DNA of 64,000 nucleotides from Chersky-806 sp038252255 (GCA_038252255.1 JBBSAM010000017.1:35965-99964); one strand, 5' to 3'; positions 36,041 through 44,370 are shown, numbered from the stretch's first letter. Numbers and translations: made by a program. Notes: a model not told the origin generated them from the letters alone.

Positions 36041-36609
36041 GGCCGCTCCCCCGCCCCGTAGAGGGTATCGACGTAGGCCATCGGGTCTGCTTGTACTACC
36101 CGCTGATCCGCTTCGTACACCTGGTCCAGATTGCGGTAGAGGTCCGCCAGGTGGAGCCCGTAGCCCAGCGCGAACACGTCCGGGATCTCGGCCCCCCGGT
36201 AGCGCACGTCGAGCGGGACGATCCGCCGGACCGGGCGGTCGAGCAGGGTGCAGAGCTCCAGCCGGCGGGGCCTCCGCTCGGCCAGCTGGCCGCAGAGATA
36301 CGTGGCGGTCAGACCGGTGTCGACCATGTCCTCCACCACGACCACGTCCCGCCCGGACAGATCGAGCTCGACGTCCTTCAGGATCTTCACCCGGCCGCTG
36401 TCCGGCGCGAACCGCGAGATGGCCATGAAGTCGATCGCGACATCGATGCCCCGGATCGACCGGGCGAGATCGGAGAGGAAGATGAGCGCGCCTTTCAGCA
36501 CGCCGATGAGGACCACCCCGTCCGGATGGTCGGCCGCGATCTCCGCTCCGAGCCGCTCGACGATCGCGGCCAGGTCCGCCCGCCCGAGCAGGAGGGTCGG
36601 CGCGGTCAC
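36037..36609 (-). CDS. hpt: hypoxanthine phosphoribosyltransferase
   Basis: 190 residues, GTG start three bases after the ftsR stop. PRPP-binding loop VVVVEDMVDTGLT (89-101), IGVLKGALIFLSDLAR, IDFMAISRF, and VFALGYGLHLADLYRNLDQV near the C terminus. Salvages hypoxanthine and guanine. Its insertion between ftsR and BFN differs from the mycobacterial order. The stop codon begins the 22-codon bridge to BFN. Confidence 0.95.
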   Translation of the reverse strand: MTAPTLLLGRADLAAIVERLGAEIAADHPDGVVLIGVLKGALIFLSDLARSIRGIDVAIDFMAISRFAPDSGRVKILKDVELDLSGRDVVVVEDMVDTGLTATYLCGQLAERRPRRLELCTLLDRPVRRIVPLDVRYRGAEIPDVFALGYGLHLADLYRNLDQVYEADQRVVQADPMAYVDTLYGAGERP

Positions 36610-36612
36610 CGG

Positions 36613-37629
36613 TCAGTCAGCCAGCAGGTCGTCGACCGCGCGCCGTAGGAACGCGCTGCGCATGCCGCGCCCGAGCCCGGCGAGCTCGATCAGGTCCTCG
36701 CGGGCGCGCGCTCGCGCCTCGGGGTTGCGTTGGCGCAACACACCCTGGATGACCTGTCCGTAGAGCGTCGCTTCGCGTTCCGCGATGCTGCGGAACATGC
36801 GGAGGTGACGCGCTTCGATGCCGTGCTTCGCGAACCCGGCCGCGAGCTGCGCGACGGCGAGCGCATCGTCGTCGAACAACACGCGGTCACCCGTGGACCG
36901 CGCCGGCACGAGCAGCCCGAACTCCTCGAGCTCCGAGACGGACGCATCGGTCAGTCCGGCGGCCGCGGCAAGCTCCGAGCGGGTGAGGTGGCCCTCGCCG
37001 ACCGGCTCGAGAGCTTCGGGCGCGCCGTCGTCGAGCGCGAGCGTCGGCATGTCGGCCGACGGGCGACGGCGAGGCTTCGGTGCGCGCGCGCTCTTCGCGC
37101 CGGGCTTCACCGGCCGCGCCGGCGTCTTGGCCGCGGCTGTCGCGGCCGCGACGATCGCGTCGCCACCGGACTTCGGCGGCGGGTCGTCGCCCGCGTCGTC
37201 ACCCGCCGCCGCCTTCGCGGCCGCAGCCTTGGCCGCCGCGGTCTTCGCACGCGTCGCCTTCGCGGCGGATGTCTTCGCGGTAGCCGGCTTCGCGCCGGAC
37301 GGCTTCGCCGCGGCGACCGGTTCGGGCTCCGGCGCGGGGTCGGGTCCGTTCTCGTCGGGGAGCTGATCCGGCCCGGCCGCCTCGAGCCGGCCCTTGATCA
37401 CCTTGAGGGGCAAGAAGTGCTCCTTCTGCTGGTGCAGGATCCACCGCAGGCGGGCGATGTCCGGCCCGTAGAACTTCCGGTACCCGGACGGGGTCCGCTC
37501 GGGGTCGATCAGCCCCTGGCTCTCCAGGAAGCGGATCTTCGAGATCGTGATGTCCGGGTACTCGTCCCGCAGCGTCGCGAGGACCTCGCCGATCGAGAGG
37601 TGCTCGGAAGGAGCTGTCGTATCGGCCAT
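36613..37629 (-). CDS. ftsR: MerR-family regulator FtsR with histone H1-like linker
   Basis: 338 residues from ATG 37629. MerR DNA-binding domain at about 10-85 (LSIGEVLATLRDEYPDITISKIRFLE, RTPSGYRKFYGPDIARLRWILHQQKEHFLPLKVIKGRL). A roughly 90-residue linker of Ala/Lys/Pro repeats (KPATAKTSAAKATRAKTAAA) follows, then a second helical domain (HLTRSELAAAAGLTDASVSELEEFGLLVP). In corynebacteria FtsR activates ftsZ. The H1-like linker is unusual and may bind DNA non-specifically. A TTG six bases upstream overlapping the garA stop is an alternative start. Confidence 0.88.
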   Translation of the reverse strand: MADTTAPSEHLSIGEVLATLRDEYPDITISKIRFLESQGLIDPERTPSGYRKFYGPDIARLRWILHQQKEHFLPLKVIKGRLEAAGPDQLPDENGPDPAPEPEPVAAAKPSGAKPATAKTSAAKATRAKTAAAKAAAAKAAAGDDAGDDPPPKSGGDAIVAAATAAAKTPARPVKPGAKSARAPKPRRRPSADMPTLALDDGAPEALEPVGEGHLTRSELAAAAGLTDASVSELEEFGLLVPARSTGDRVLFDDDALAVAQLAAGFAKHGIEARHLRMFRSIAEREATLYGQVIQGVLRQRNPEARARAREDLIELAGLGRGMRSAFLRRAVDDLLAD

Positions 37630-37631
37630 GG

Positions 37632-38093
37632 TCAACCCGCCTCGCCGACCCGAAAGACGAGCACGAATCGACCGACCTGGATCTCGTCGCCGTTCTTGAT
37701 CACGGTCTGGTCCACCCGGTCGTGGTTCACGTAGGTCCCGTTCAGCGATCCGACGTCGCGGATCTCGAAGTCCTCACCCTTGCGCTCGATGATGCTGTGG
37801 CGCCGAGACACCGTGATGTCGTCCAGGAAGATGGTCGATTCGGGGTGGCGGCCGACGCTCACCGGCTCGGACTCGACCAGGTAGGTGCTGCCGGCGTTGG
37901 GGCCCCGGGCCACGATCACCAGGCCCTGGCCGGCGGGGAGCTCGGCGATCGCCTCGAGCTCGGCCGTCGAGTCCCGGTCCTCCAAGGCGCTGTGGCTCAG
38001 GGTCGCCTCTTCGGCCTCGACCAGCGCGGACCCACAGGACGAGCAGAACCTCGCACCGGATTCGTTGCGATGGCCGCACCGGCCGCAGATCAT
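37632..38093 (-). CDS. garA: zinc-ribbon plus FHA protein, GarA/OdhI-like
   Basis: 153 residues. Zinc ribbon with Cys3, Cys6, Cys17, Cys20, then a linker, then an FHA domain from about 70: VIVARGPNAGSTYLV, VSVGRHPESTIFLDDITVSRRH, DVGSLNGTYVN, GDEIQVGRFVLVF. This FHA is very close to GarA, which inhibits 2-oxoglutarate dehydrogenase and is switched by phosphorylation of an N-terminal ETTS motif. That motif is not visible here; the zinc ribbon and a Ser/Thr-containing linker (LEDRDSTAELEA) take its place. Upstream of ftsR as in mycobacteria. Confidence 0.85.
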   Translation of the reverse strand: MICGRCGHRNESGARFCSSCGSALVEAEEATLSHSALEDRDSTAELEAIAELPAGQGLVIVARGPNAGSTYLVESEPVSVGRHPESTIFLDDITVSRRHSIIERKGEDFEIRDVGSLNGTYVNHDRVDQTVIKNGDEIQVGRFVLVFRVGEAG

Positions 38094-38146
38094 CCGTCCA
38101 GGCTACAACCTGAAGGGCAGGTCGAGACCGAGCCTCCCCTCGTCCT

Positions 38147-38842
38147 CTAACTGGGGTTTCGGACCCTCGACACGAGGTTGAGGTCGAGCGTCGATGCGAA
38201 CCCGGCCGCCAGCGCGGCCGCCACCGCCTCCCGGGTCGCCGCGACGCCGAGCTCGCGCAGGGTCACGCTGCGCGCTCGCAGGTCCCGGTGGGCCCGGGCC
38301 GGGTCGGGCTCGGGCCCGGTGAGCAGGTCCAGCTCGTCGAAGGGCAGGCGGTCGAGCAGCACCGACCCGTGTTGCAGCACGACCGCCCCCCGCTGGACCT
38401 GGGCGGAGCCGCACACCTTGCGGTCCCCCACCCGGAGGTCGGCGCCCTGGGCCGTGGCGAAGCACGCCGGGCCTGCAGCTCCACGGTCCGACCCGATCGT
38501 GGCGGTCACCCCCAGCTCGGCCAGGCCGGCGATGAGCGCCCCCGCGATCGTGCGGTAGAGCGCGTCCACATGCCCGGCCTCCCCCGCGGGTCGCGGCATC
38601 GCGACCGCGTACGTGAGGTCCCCACCGTGCAGGAGGGCGCGGCCGCCCGTCGGCCGCCGCACCACCTCCACGCCCCGTTCGCGGCACGCGTCCCGGTCGA
38701 CGTCGGAGTCCGGCTGGAAGCGACCGAGCGACAACGCCGGACCGGCCCAGGTGTACAGGCGGAGCACCGGGTCCGCTCCCGCGGCGACCTCGTCGAGACA
38801 CGCAAGGTCGGCTTCCATCTGCGCGGCGGCGTCGCGGCGCAC
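38147..38842 (-). CDS. lipoate-protein ligase / octanoyltransferase family protein
   Basis: 231 residues from GTG 38842. RRPTGGRALLHGGDLTYAVAMPR is the LplA/LipM core motif, with GDRKVCGSAQVQRGAVVLQHGSVLLD containing the conserved lysine. Attaches lipoyl or octanoyl groups to E2 and GcvH; it follows gcvH directly. In-frame residues just before the GTG (ESWRLIDDLA) match the usual LplA beginning, yet no ATG/GTG/TTG precedes them, so the real start may be non-canonical. Confidence 0.85.
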   Translation of the reverse strand: MRRDAAAQMEADLACLDEVAAGADPVLRLYTWAGPALSLGRFQPDSDVDRDACRERGVEVVRRPTGGRALLHGGDLTYAVAMPRPAGEAGHVDALYRTIAGALIAGLAELGVTATIGSDRGAAGPACFATAQGADLRVGDRKVCGSAQVQRGAVVLQHGSVLLDRLPFDELDLLTGPEPDPARAHRDLRARSVTLRELGVAATREAVAAALAAGFASTLDLNLVSRVRNPS

Positions 38843-38897
38843 CGCGAGGTCGTCGATCAGGCGCCAGCTCTCGGTGGTAGACGGCGCCGGCGCGGGA

Positions 38898-39278
38898 CTA
38901 CTCCTCCAGGAGCGCCTGGTACGCAGCCGCGTCCATCAGCGCATCGACCTGCGCGGGATCGGCCAGCTCCACGACGAAGATCCAGCCCGCGCCGTAGGGA
39001 TCCGTGTTCAGCTGCTCGGGCGCGTCTTCGAGCGAGCCGTTGACCTCGACGACGGTTCCCGTCACCGGCACGTACACCTCGGACACGGACTTGGTGGACT
39101 CGATCTCGGCGATCGACGCGTTCGCGATCACCTCGAGCCCGGCGTCGGGCAGCTGCACGTAGACGACGTCGCCGAGCGCGTCCTGCGCGTAGTCGGTGAT
39201 CCCGACGACCGCGCGGTTGCCTTCCACCCGCACCCATTCGTGCTCGCTCGAGTACCGCAGCTCTTCGGGAAAATTCAT
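38898..39278 (-). CDS. gcvH: glycine cleavage system H protein
   Basis: 126 residues. Lys63 in IESTKSVSEVYVPVTG is the lipoylation site. YSSEHEWVRVEGNRAVVGITDYAQDALGDVVYV is the conserved N-terminal half. The ATG at 39278 has no clear ribosome-binding site but residues upstream are not family-like. It shuttles aminomethyl from GcvP to GcvT. The lipoate ligase gene lies 55 bases downstream. Confidence 0.95.
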   Translation of the reverse strand: MNFPEELRYSSEHEWVRVEGNRAVVGITDYAQDALGDVVYVQLPDAGLEVIANASIAEIESTKSVSEVYVPVTGTVVEVNGSLEDAPEQLNTDPYGAGWIFVVELADPAQVDALMDAAAYQALLEE

Positions 39279-39289
39279 CGGGCCGCAGA

Positions 39290-41776
39290 CTAAACGATCT
39301 GGTTGATGCGCCGGGCGTACTCGGCCGCGAGCTGAGCGGCCTCGTGATCGGTGCCCGCCTCGGCCCACACGTGCACGATCGGCTCCTCCGGATCCGGCAG
39401 TACGAGCGCCCACCCGCCCGGGTGCAGGATCTTGACCCCGTCCACCAGCACCGTGTCCCGGCCCTTCGAGCGCTCCACCATCTCGCGCATGATGGCGCCC
39501 TTGCGCTCCCACGGCGTGGGGACGATCTCGTGCGCGATGTGGATCGTCGGGAGGTCGCGCACGATCTCGGACAGCTTGTGCCCGGTGACCGCGAGCAGGT
39601 CGAGGAGCTTCACGAGCGTCGCCGTCGCGTCGTAGGCGGGCAGGAAGTCCGGCCAGATGAAGCCGCTCTCCTGCGATGCGGCGAAGTCCACCCGATCGCT
39701 CGACGCGACCTCCATGAGGTTGGACGCGGAGAGCTTGGTCCAGACGATCTCGGCGCCGCGCTCGCTCGCGATGCGCTCGGCCTCGCGGCTCACCGACACC
39801 GGGAGGGCGACGCGGGCACCCGGTCGCGCTTCACAGACGAGAGCGAGCAACGCGAGCAGGGTCTGCTCCGCGTCGAGAGAGTGGCCGTCGTCGTCCACCA
39901 CGGTGCCGGTCTCGCCATCCGGGTCGATCACCATGCCGAGGTCACTCGCCGACGCGCGCACGAGCTCGCCGATGCGGGCGATGCGCTCGAGGCGGTCTTC
40001 CGCGCTCCCCCGCGATCGCGTCGCCGCGAAGGGGTTGACGGCCAGCACGTCTGCGCCGAGCTTGGCGAGCACCGCCGGCATCACGAGCGACGACGCGCCG
40101 TACGAGTAGTCGAGCACGACCTTGAACGCGCGGTCGCGTAGACGACCCTTGTCCACGCTCGCTTCGAGGGCCGCGGTGTAGTACTCGAGCGATCGGGGTG
40201 GGAAGACGATGTCGCCGATGTCGCCGGCGAACGCGCGCCGGAAGTCCTCCCGCTGAAGGAGCCGCTCGATCTTGCGTTGGGTCGCCTCGTCGATGTCGCG
40301 ACCCTCGTTGTCCAGGATGCGAATCTCGACGCTGTTCGGGTCCCGGGGTGAGAGCCGGACCGAGATGCCGCCGTCGGTCATCGAGTTCCGCACCTGGAAC
40401 CGGGTGAGCGGCATCGTGGCCAGCTCGACGTCCTCCACGTTCACGCCCGACAGGTTCAGGCCGCCGATGATCGAGCGCTTCAACGCGCGGGCGATCCGGC
40501 TCGTGTCGCGGCTGGTGGTGACGACCGCGCCTTTCTTCAACGAAGTGCCGTACGCCATGGCCAAACGGGTCGCGACCTCGGGAGTGATGTCGACGTTCGC
40601 GAGCCCGGCGACGCCGCGCCGGCCGAACAGGGTGCGCGCACCCCGGCTCTCCCACACGATCGACGAGGTGACGACCGCACCGGCCTCCACCGTCTTGAAC
40701 GGGTAGACCTTCACGCCCGGGTTCACGACCGCGCCTTCGCCGACGAAGCACTCGTCGCCGAGCACCGCGCCCTCCTCGACCGCGGCGTGGGCGCGCAGGT
40801 CGCAGGACCGACCGATGACCGTGCCGCGCAGCCGGACCGCGGGGCCGAGGTACGCGTGCTCGTGCACCACCGACCGCACGATCGACGCGTCGTGCTTCAT
40901 CACGACGTCTCGGCCGAGCACGGTGTACTCGCGCACGTGCGCGCCGGCCTCGATGAGGCAGTTCGCACCGATGATCGCGGGGCCGTCGATGCGAGCCTCG
41001 GGGTCGACCTCGGCCCCTTCACCGAGCCAAACGTCTTCGCCCATTCGGAAGCCGTCGATCTCGAGGGAGACCTTCCCGTCGAGGATGTCCTGGTGGGCGC
41101 GCAGGTACGCCTCGAGGTTCCCGACGTCCTCCCAGTACCCCTCCGCGACATAGCCGAAGAGCGGCTTGCCGCGCTTCAGGACCGCGGGGAACACGTCGCC
41201 GGAGAAGTCGACGACCTCGCCCTCGGGGATGAAATCGAACACCTCGGGCTCGAGCACGTAGATGCCGGTGTTGATCGTGTCGGAGAAGACCTGGCCCCAC
41301 GTCGGCTTCTCCAGGAACCGCTCGATCGAACCGTCCTCGTGGGTGATCACGATGCCGAACTCGACCGGGTCGTCGACCCGCTTCAACGCGATGGAGCCGG
41401 CGGCGCCCGTCGAGCGGTGCGCCTTGACGAACGCGCTGAGATCGATGTCGGTGAGGACGTCACCCGAGATGACGAGGAAGGTCTCGTCGAGCTCCTCGGC
41501 TGCATTGCGCACCGACCCCGCGGTCCCGAGCGGTGTGTCTTCGGTGGCGTACCGCATGCGGACGCCGAAGTCCGAGCCGTCACCGAAGTAGGTGCGGATG
41601 TGGTTGGCCAGGAACGCGACGGTGACGACGATGTCGTCGAAGCCGTGCGACGCGAGAAGCCGCACGATGTGCTCCATCATCGGCCGATTCGCGACCGGCA
41701 TCATCGGCTTCGGCTGGTTGCTGGTCAGGGGCCGCAGCCGCGTGCCCTCGCCCCCGGCGAGAATGACTGCTTTCAT
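39290..41776 (-). CDS. sugar-1-phosphate nucleotidyltransferase / hexapeptide / degenerate phosphomannomutase fusion
   Basis: 828 residues. Residues 1-235: nucleotidyltransferase (ILAGGEGTRLRPLTSNQPKPMM, mannose-1-phosphate guanylyltransferase type). About 245-370: left-handed beta-helix hexapeptide repeats. 380-828: phosphohexomutase-like domain. Where active mutases have TASHNP, this protein has RLSPRDP, losing the phospho-serine. The metal loop remains as DPDGE. So the first domain is probably active and the last one is regulatory or inactive. Starts at the ATG overlapping a 23-codon ORF after pgsA. Confidence 0.85.
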   Translation of the reverse strand: MKAVILAGGEGTRLRPLTSNQPKPMMPVANRPMMEHIVRLLASHGFDDIVVTVAFLANHIRTYFGDGSDFGVRMRYATEDTPLGTAGSVRNAAEELDETFLVISGDVLTDIDLSAFVKAHRSTGAAGSIALKRVDDPVEFGIVITHEDGSIERFLEKPTWGQVFSDTINTGIYVLEPEVFDFIPEGEVVDFSGDVFPAVLKRGKPLFGYVAEGYWEDVGNLEAYLRAHQDILDGKVSLEIDGFRMGEDVWLGEGAEVDPEARIDGPAIIGANCLIEAGAHVREYTVLGRDVVMKHDASIVRSVVHEHAYLGPAVRLRGTVIGRSCDLRAHAAVEEGAVLGDECFVGEGAVVNPGVKVYPFKTVEAGAVVTSSIVWESRGARTLFGRRGVAGLANVDITPEVATRLAMAYGTSLKKGAVVTTSRDTSRIARALKRSIIGGLNLSGVNVEDVELATMPLTRFQVRNSMTDGGISVRLSPRDPNSVEIRILDNEGRDIDEATQRKIERLLQREDFRRAFAGDIGDIVFPPRSLEYYTAALEASVDKGRLRDRAFKVVLDYSYGASSLVMPAVLAKLGADVLAVNPFAATRSRGSAEDRLERIARIGELVRASASDLGMVIDPDGETGTVVDDDGHSLDAEQTLLALLALVCEARPGARVALPVSVSREAERIASERGAEIVWTKLSASNLMEVASSDRVDFAASQESGFIWPDFLPAYDATATLVKLLDLLAVTGHKLSEIVRDLPTIHIAHEIVPTPWERKGAIMREMVERSKGRDTVLVDGVKILHPGGWALVLPDPEEPIVHVWAEAGTDHEAAQLAAEYARRINQIV

Positions 41777-41844
41777 GGTCGCTCCACCATCGCGACGAGC
41801 TGCCCACGGCAGTACACCCGGCCCGGCTCCGCTCCGCCCTTCAT
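41773..41844 (-). other. relay mini-ORF bridging pgsA and the nucleotidyltransferase gene (23 codons)
   Basis: ATG overlaps the pgsA stop (ATGA). Frame of 23 codons (MKGGAEPGRVYCRGQLVAMV...) ends in TGA overlapping the downstream ATG (ATGA). GGTGGAG near the end is the ribosome-binding site of the next gene. Same geometry as at four other junctions in this window. Confidence 0.4.
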
Positions 41845-42449
41845 GCTGCTGCCTCGCGCGCGGCGCGGCCGTCGCGCAGCGCGGTGCGCGCCATCGGGAT
41901 GTACAGCGCAGCCGCGTAGTAGCTGAGGGCCAGCCCGCCGATCGTGAAGAGCCAGGTGATGACCTCGATGACGTCTCGCGTCGCCGACGGGTCGAGCGCG
42001 TTGGCGAGCACGAACAGGGGAAGGGCGAACATCAGAGCCAGAGTGCCTGCTTTTCCGACCCATTGCACATCGATGCGGCGGGCGCCCGCGGCCGCCAGCA
42101 CCAGCGTGACCACGCTCAACATGGCTTCCCGGGCCAGGACGACCACACCGACCCAGATCGGGACATCGCCGCTGATGAGCAGCCCGACGGCACCCGCGAT
42201 GAGCATCACCCGGTCCGACACCGGGTCGAGGATCTTGCCGATCTCGCTGCCCTGGTCGAAGTGGCGGGCGATGTAGCCGTCCACCCAATCGGTGGCTCCG
42301 AGCACGGCGAAGAGGATCCCTGCGGCGAGCGGCCGGTCGTCGGCGAGAAGGAGCCAGAGGAAGACGGGCACTCCGGCCAAACGGGCCAGAGAGATGGCAT
42401 TGGGGATGGTCCAGACCCCGCGGTCGCGCGCGATGTCAGGGACGGTCAT
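41841..42449 (-). CDS. pgsA: CDP-alcohol phosphatidyltransferase (PgsA type)
   Basis: 202 residues with about five membrane helices. The CDP-alcohol phosphotransferase motif is complete: Asp57-Gly58-x2-Ala61-Arg62-x8-Gly71-x3-Asp75-x3-Asp79. WTIPNAISLARLAGVPVFLW at the start is typical of phosphatidylglycerophosphate synthase. Makes PGP, or another CDP-DAG-derived phospholipid, at the inner membrane face. ATG at 42449 chosen because the conserved TIPN lies just after it. The stop opens the 23-codon bridge. Confidence 0.9.
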   Translation of the reverse strand: MTVPDIARDRGVWTIPNAISLARLAGVPVFLWLLLADDRPLAAGILFAVLGATDWVDGYIARHFDQGSEIGKILDPVSDRVMLIAGAVGLLISGDVPIWVGVVVLAREAMLSVVTLVLAAAGARRIDVQWVGKAGTLALMFALPLFVLANALDPSATRDVIEVITWLFTIGGLALSYYAAALYIPMARTALRDGRAAREAAA

Positions 42450-42490
42450 GAAGCCCAGGGTACGCGAGCCGACCGGGCTCGCGGGTCGGC

Positions 42491-42790
42491 TCAGAGCGCA
42501 AGCTGCACCGCCACGCGCGACACGACGATCGGGCGGATCAGCTCCACGATCACCGCCAGGTGGGCCGGATGGTCCCGGTAGGCGAGGTACGCGTTCACCG
42601 AGTCGAAGTCGGCCACCACCGCGTAGTGGTGGTTGCCGTCGCTGATCCCGAGGTCGGGCCCCACGCGGTAGTCGAGGATCTCGGGAATCTGGCCGGGGAG
42701 GCCGGCCAGGCCCTCGGTCATCGCCGCGATCTGCTCGGGGGTCACGTCGTCGCGGAACGTGAAGGTGACCACGTGGCGGACGCCGCTCAC
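42491..42790 (-). CDS. Dabb (stress-responsive A/B barrel) domain protein
   Basis: 99 residues, GTG start. RHVVTFTFRDDVTPEQIAAMTEGLAGLPG and YAVVADFDSVNAYLAYRDHPAHLAVI are the Dabb ferredoxin-like fold with the DHPAH motif. Members dimerise; some are enzymes (olivetolic acid cyclase type). Substrate unknown. GTGA overlap with the SDR gene suggests a shared pathway. Confidence 0.85.
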   Translation of the reverse strand: MSGVRHVVTFTFRDDVTPEQIAAMTEGLAGLPGQIPEILDYRVGPDLGISDGNHHYAVVADFDSVNAYLAYRDHPAHLAVIVELIRPIVVSRVAVQLAL

Positions 42791-43533
42791 TGGAGCCCCG
42801 CGTAGGTTCCGCCGTCCACGGGGATCGCGGCACCCGTGAGGAACTTGGCCGGCTCCGAGCACACGAAGGCGGCAATCGCCCCGAAGTCCTCGGCGGCGCC
42901 GAGCACGCCGGCCGGCACCCCGCCCGCGAGCGCGGCCGGGTCGGCGCCCATGGAGGTGATCCGCTCCGTCGCGTGGAGACCCGGTTGGAGGCTGTTGACC
43001 GTCACGCCGTCGCGGGCGACCTCGAGCGCGAGCGTCTTCAGGAAGCCGGTCACCCCGGCCCGGGCGGTGTTCGAGAGGATCAACGACGGGATCGGCTGGC
43101 GGACCGCGATCGAGGTGATCGCCACCACCCGGCCCCAGCGCTGCGCCTGCATCGCGGGTACCGCGGCCTTGCACATCGCGATCGTCGAGAGGCAGTTGAG
43201 CTCGAAGGCCCGCGCGTACGCGTCGAGGTCGTCGATGCTCGCGAAGTTGCCGACCGGCGGACCGCCAGCGTTGGCGACCAGGATGTCGAGCCCGCCGAGT
43301 GCGTCCGCCGCAGCCTGGGCGAAGCCCGTTGCGCCGCCCACGGTGCTCACGTCGGCGACGATCGGGATGCAGCTCTCGCCGATCCGAGCCGCAGCTGCGC
43401 CGATGCTCTCCTCTTCACGGCCGCAGATCGCGACCCGCACGCCGTTCGCCGCCAGCGCCGCCGCGGTCGCCAGGCCGAGGCCGCGCGAGGCGGCTGCCAC
43501 CGCAGCGCGCCGTCCCTGCAGTCCCAGGTCCAT
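42787..43533 (-). CDS. SDR-family oxidoreductase with altered catalytic residues
   Basis: 248 residues. The Rossmann nucleotide-binding motif is altered (AAASRGLGLA in place of TGxxxGxG), with NAGG present. At the active site the usual Ser-Tyr-Lys triad reads Ser (ITSIAV), then Ser and Arg where Tyr-xxx-Lys is expected (LSNTARAG). This sub-type is seen in some 3-oxoacyl-reductase-like SDRs. The C terminus is a normal VDGGTYAG. Catalysis may be altered. Followed by a Dabb protein through GTGA. Confidence 0.82.
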   Translation of the reverse strand: MDLGLQGRRAAVAAASRGLGLATAAALAANGVRVAICGREEESIGAAAARIGESCIPIVADVSTVGGATGFAQAAADALGGLDILVANAGGPPVGNFASIDDLDAYARAFELNCLSTIAMCKAAVPAMQAQRWGRVVAITSIAVRQPIPSLILSNTARAGVTGFLKTLALEVARDGVTVNSLQPGLHATERITSMGADPAALAGGVPAGVLGAAEDFGAIAAFVCSEPAKFLTGAAIPVDGGTYAGLQ

Positions 43534-43551
43534 GGGCCGTCCTCTCGTGGC

Positions 43552-44370
43552 TCAGCGGTGAATCGGGCCGGTGCTGTCCCGAAGTGACGCGACTCCGGTA
43601 CGCCCCGTGCGCACCGCGATGATCTCGGCGCAGATCGCGATCGCGGCCTCTTCGGGTGTGCGGGAGCCGATGTCCAGCCCGATGGGGGCCATCACCCGGG
43701 CGAGCTCGGCATCCGTCACTCCTGCTTCGTGCAGCCGCCCGACCCGCGCCGCGTGCGTGCGCCGTGAGCCCATGGCGCCGAGGTACCCGACGTCGGTCCG
43801 GAGCGCGGCGACGATCGCGGGGATGTCGAACTTCACGTCGTGGGTCAGCACACACACCGCGTCACGCGGCCCGAGCTCCTCACCGATCTTCGCGAGGTAC
43901 TTGTCGGGCCAGTCGTTGGCGATCTCGTCGGCCATCGGGAAGCGGGCGACCGTCGCGAACACCGCGCGCGCGTCACAGACGGTGACGCGGTAACCGAGGA
44001 GCTTCCCGGCCTTGGCCAACGCGCCGGTGAAGTCGACCGCGCCGAAGATGATCATGCGCGGTGGCGGCGCGAACGACTCGATGAAGACCTGGACCGTCTC
44101 CTCTCGCGCCTCACCACGCGGTCCGTAGCGGCGGGTCGCGGTGAGTCCCGCGTCCAGCTCGGCCTGCGCGTCCCGCGAGACGACCCGATCGAGATCCTCG
44201 TTCCCGAGGGTGCCGAGGGCCGGCTCACCCGGGCGGACGAGCAGCTTCGCGCCGGCCTGCGGGCCCTCGACGACCGTGGCCAGGGCGGCCGGGCGCTCGG
44301 CCCGGAGCGCGTCACGGAGCGCGTCGAAGATCGGGGTGTCCTCGTACGCCGACTCCCCCGCGCCGCTCAC
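43552..44370 (-). CDS. XdhC Rossmann-domain protein (C-terminal half of XdhC/CoxF)
   Basis: 272 residues, GTG at 44370 overlapping the stop of the upstream XdhC/CoxI gene (GTGA). IFGAVDFTGALAKAGKLLGYRVTVCDAR is the nucleotide-binding Rossmann start. YLGAMGSRRTHAARVGRL and APIGLDIGSRTPEEAAIAICAEI are XdhC_C hallmarks. Matures the molybdenum cofactor (sulfuration/insertion) of xanthine-dehydrogenase-type enzymes. No molybdo-hydroxylase gene lies in the window. Confidence 0.88.
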   Translation of the reverse strand: MSGAGESAYEDTPIFDALRDALRAERPAALATVVEGPQAGAKLLVRPGEPALGTLGNEDLDRVVSRDAQAELDAGLTATRRYGPRGEAREETVQVFIESFAPPPRMIIFGAVDFTGALAKAGKLLGYRVTVCDARAVFATVARFPMADEIANDWPDKYLAKIGEELGPRDAVCVLTHDVKFDIPAIVAALRTDVGYLGAMGSRRTHAARVGRLHEAGVTDAELARVMAPIGLDIGSRTPEEAAIAICAEIIAVRTGRTGVASLRDSTGPIHR

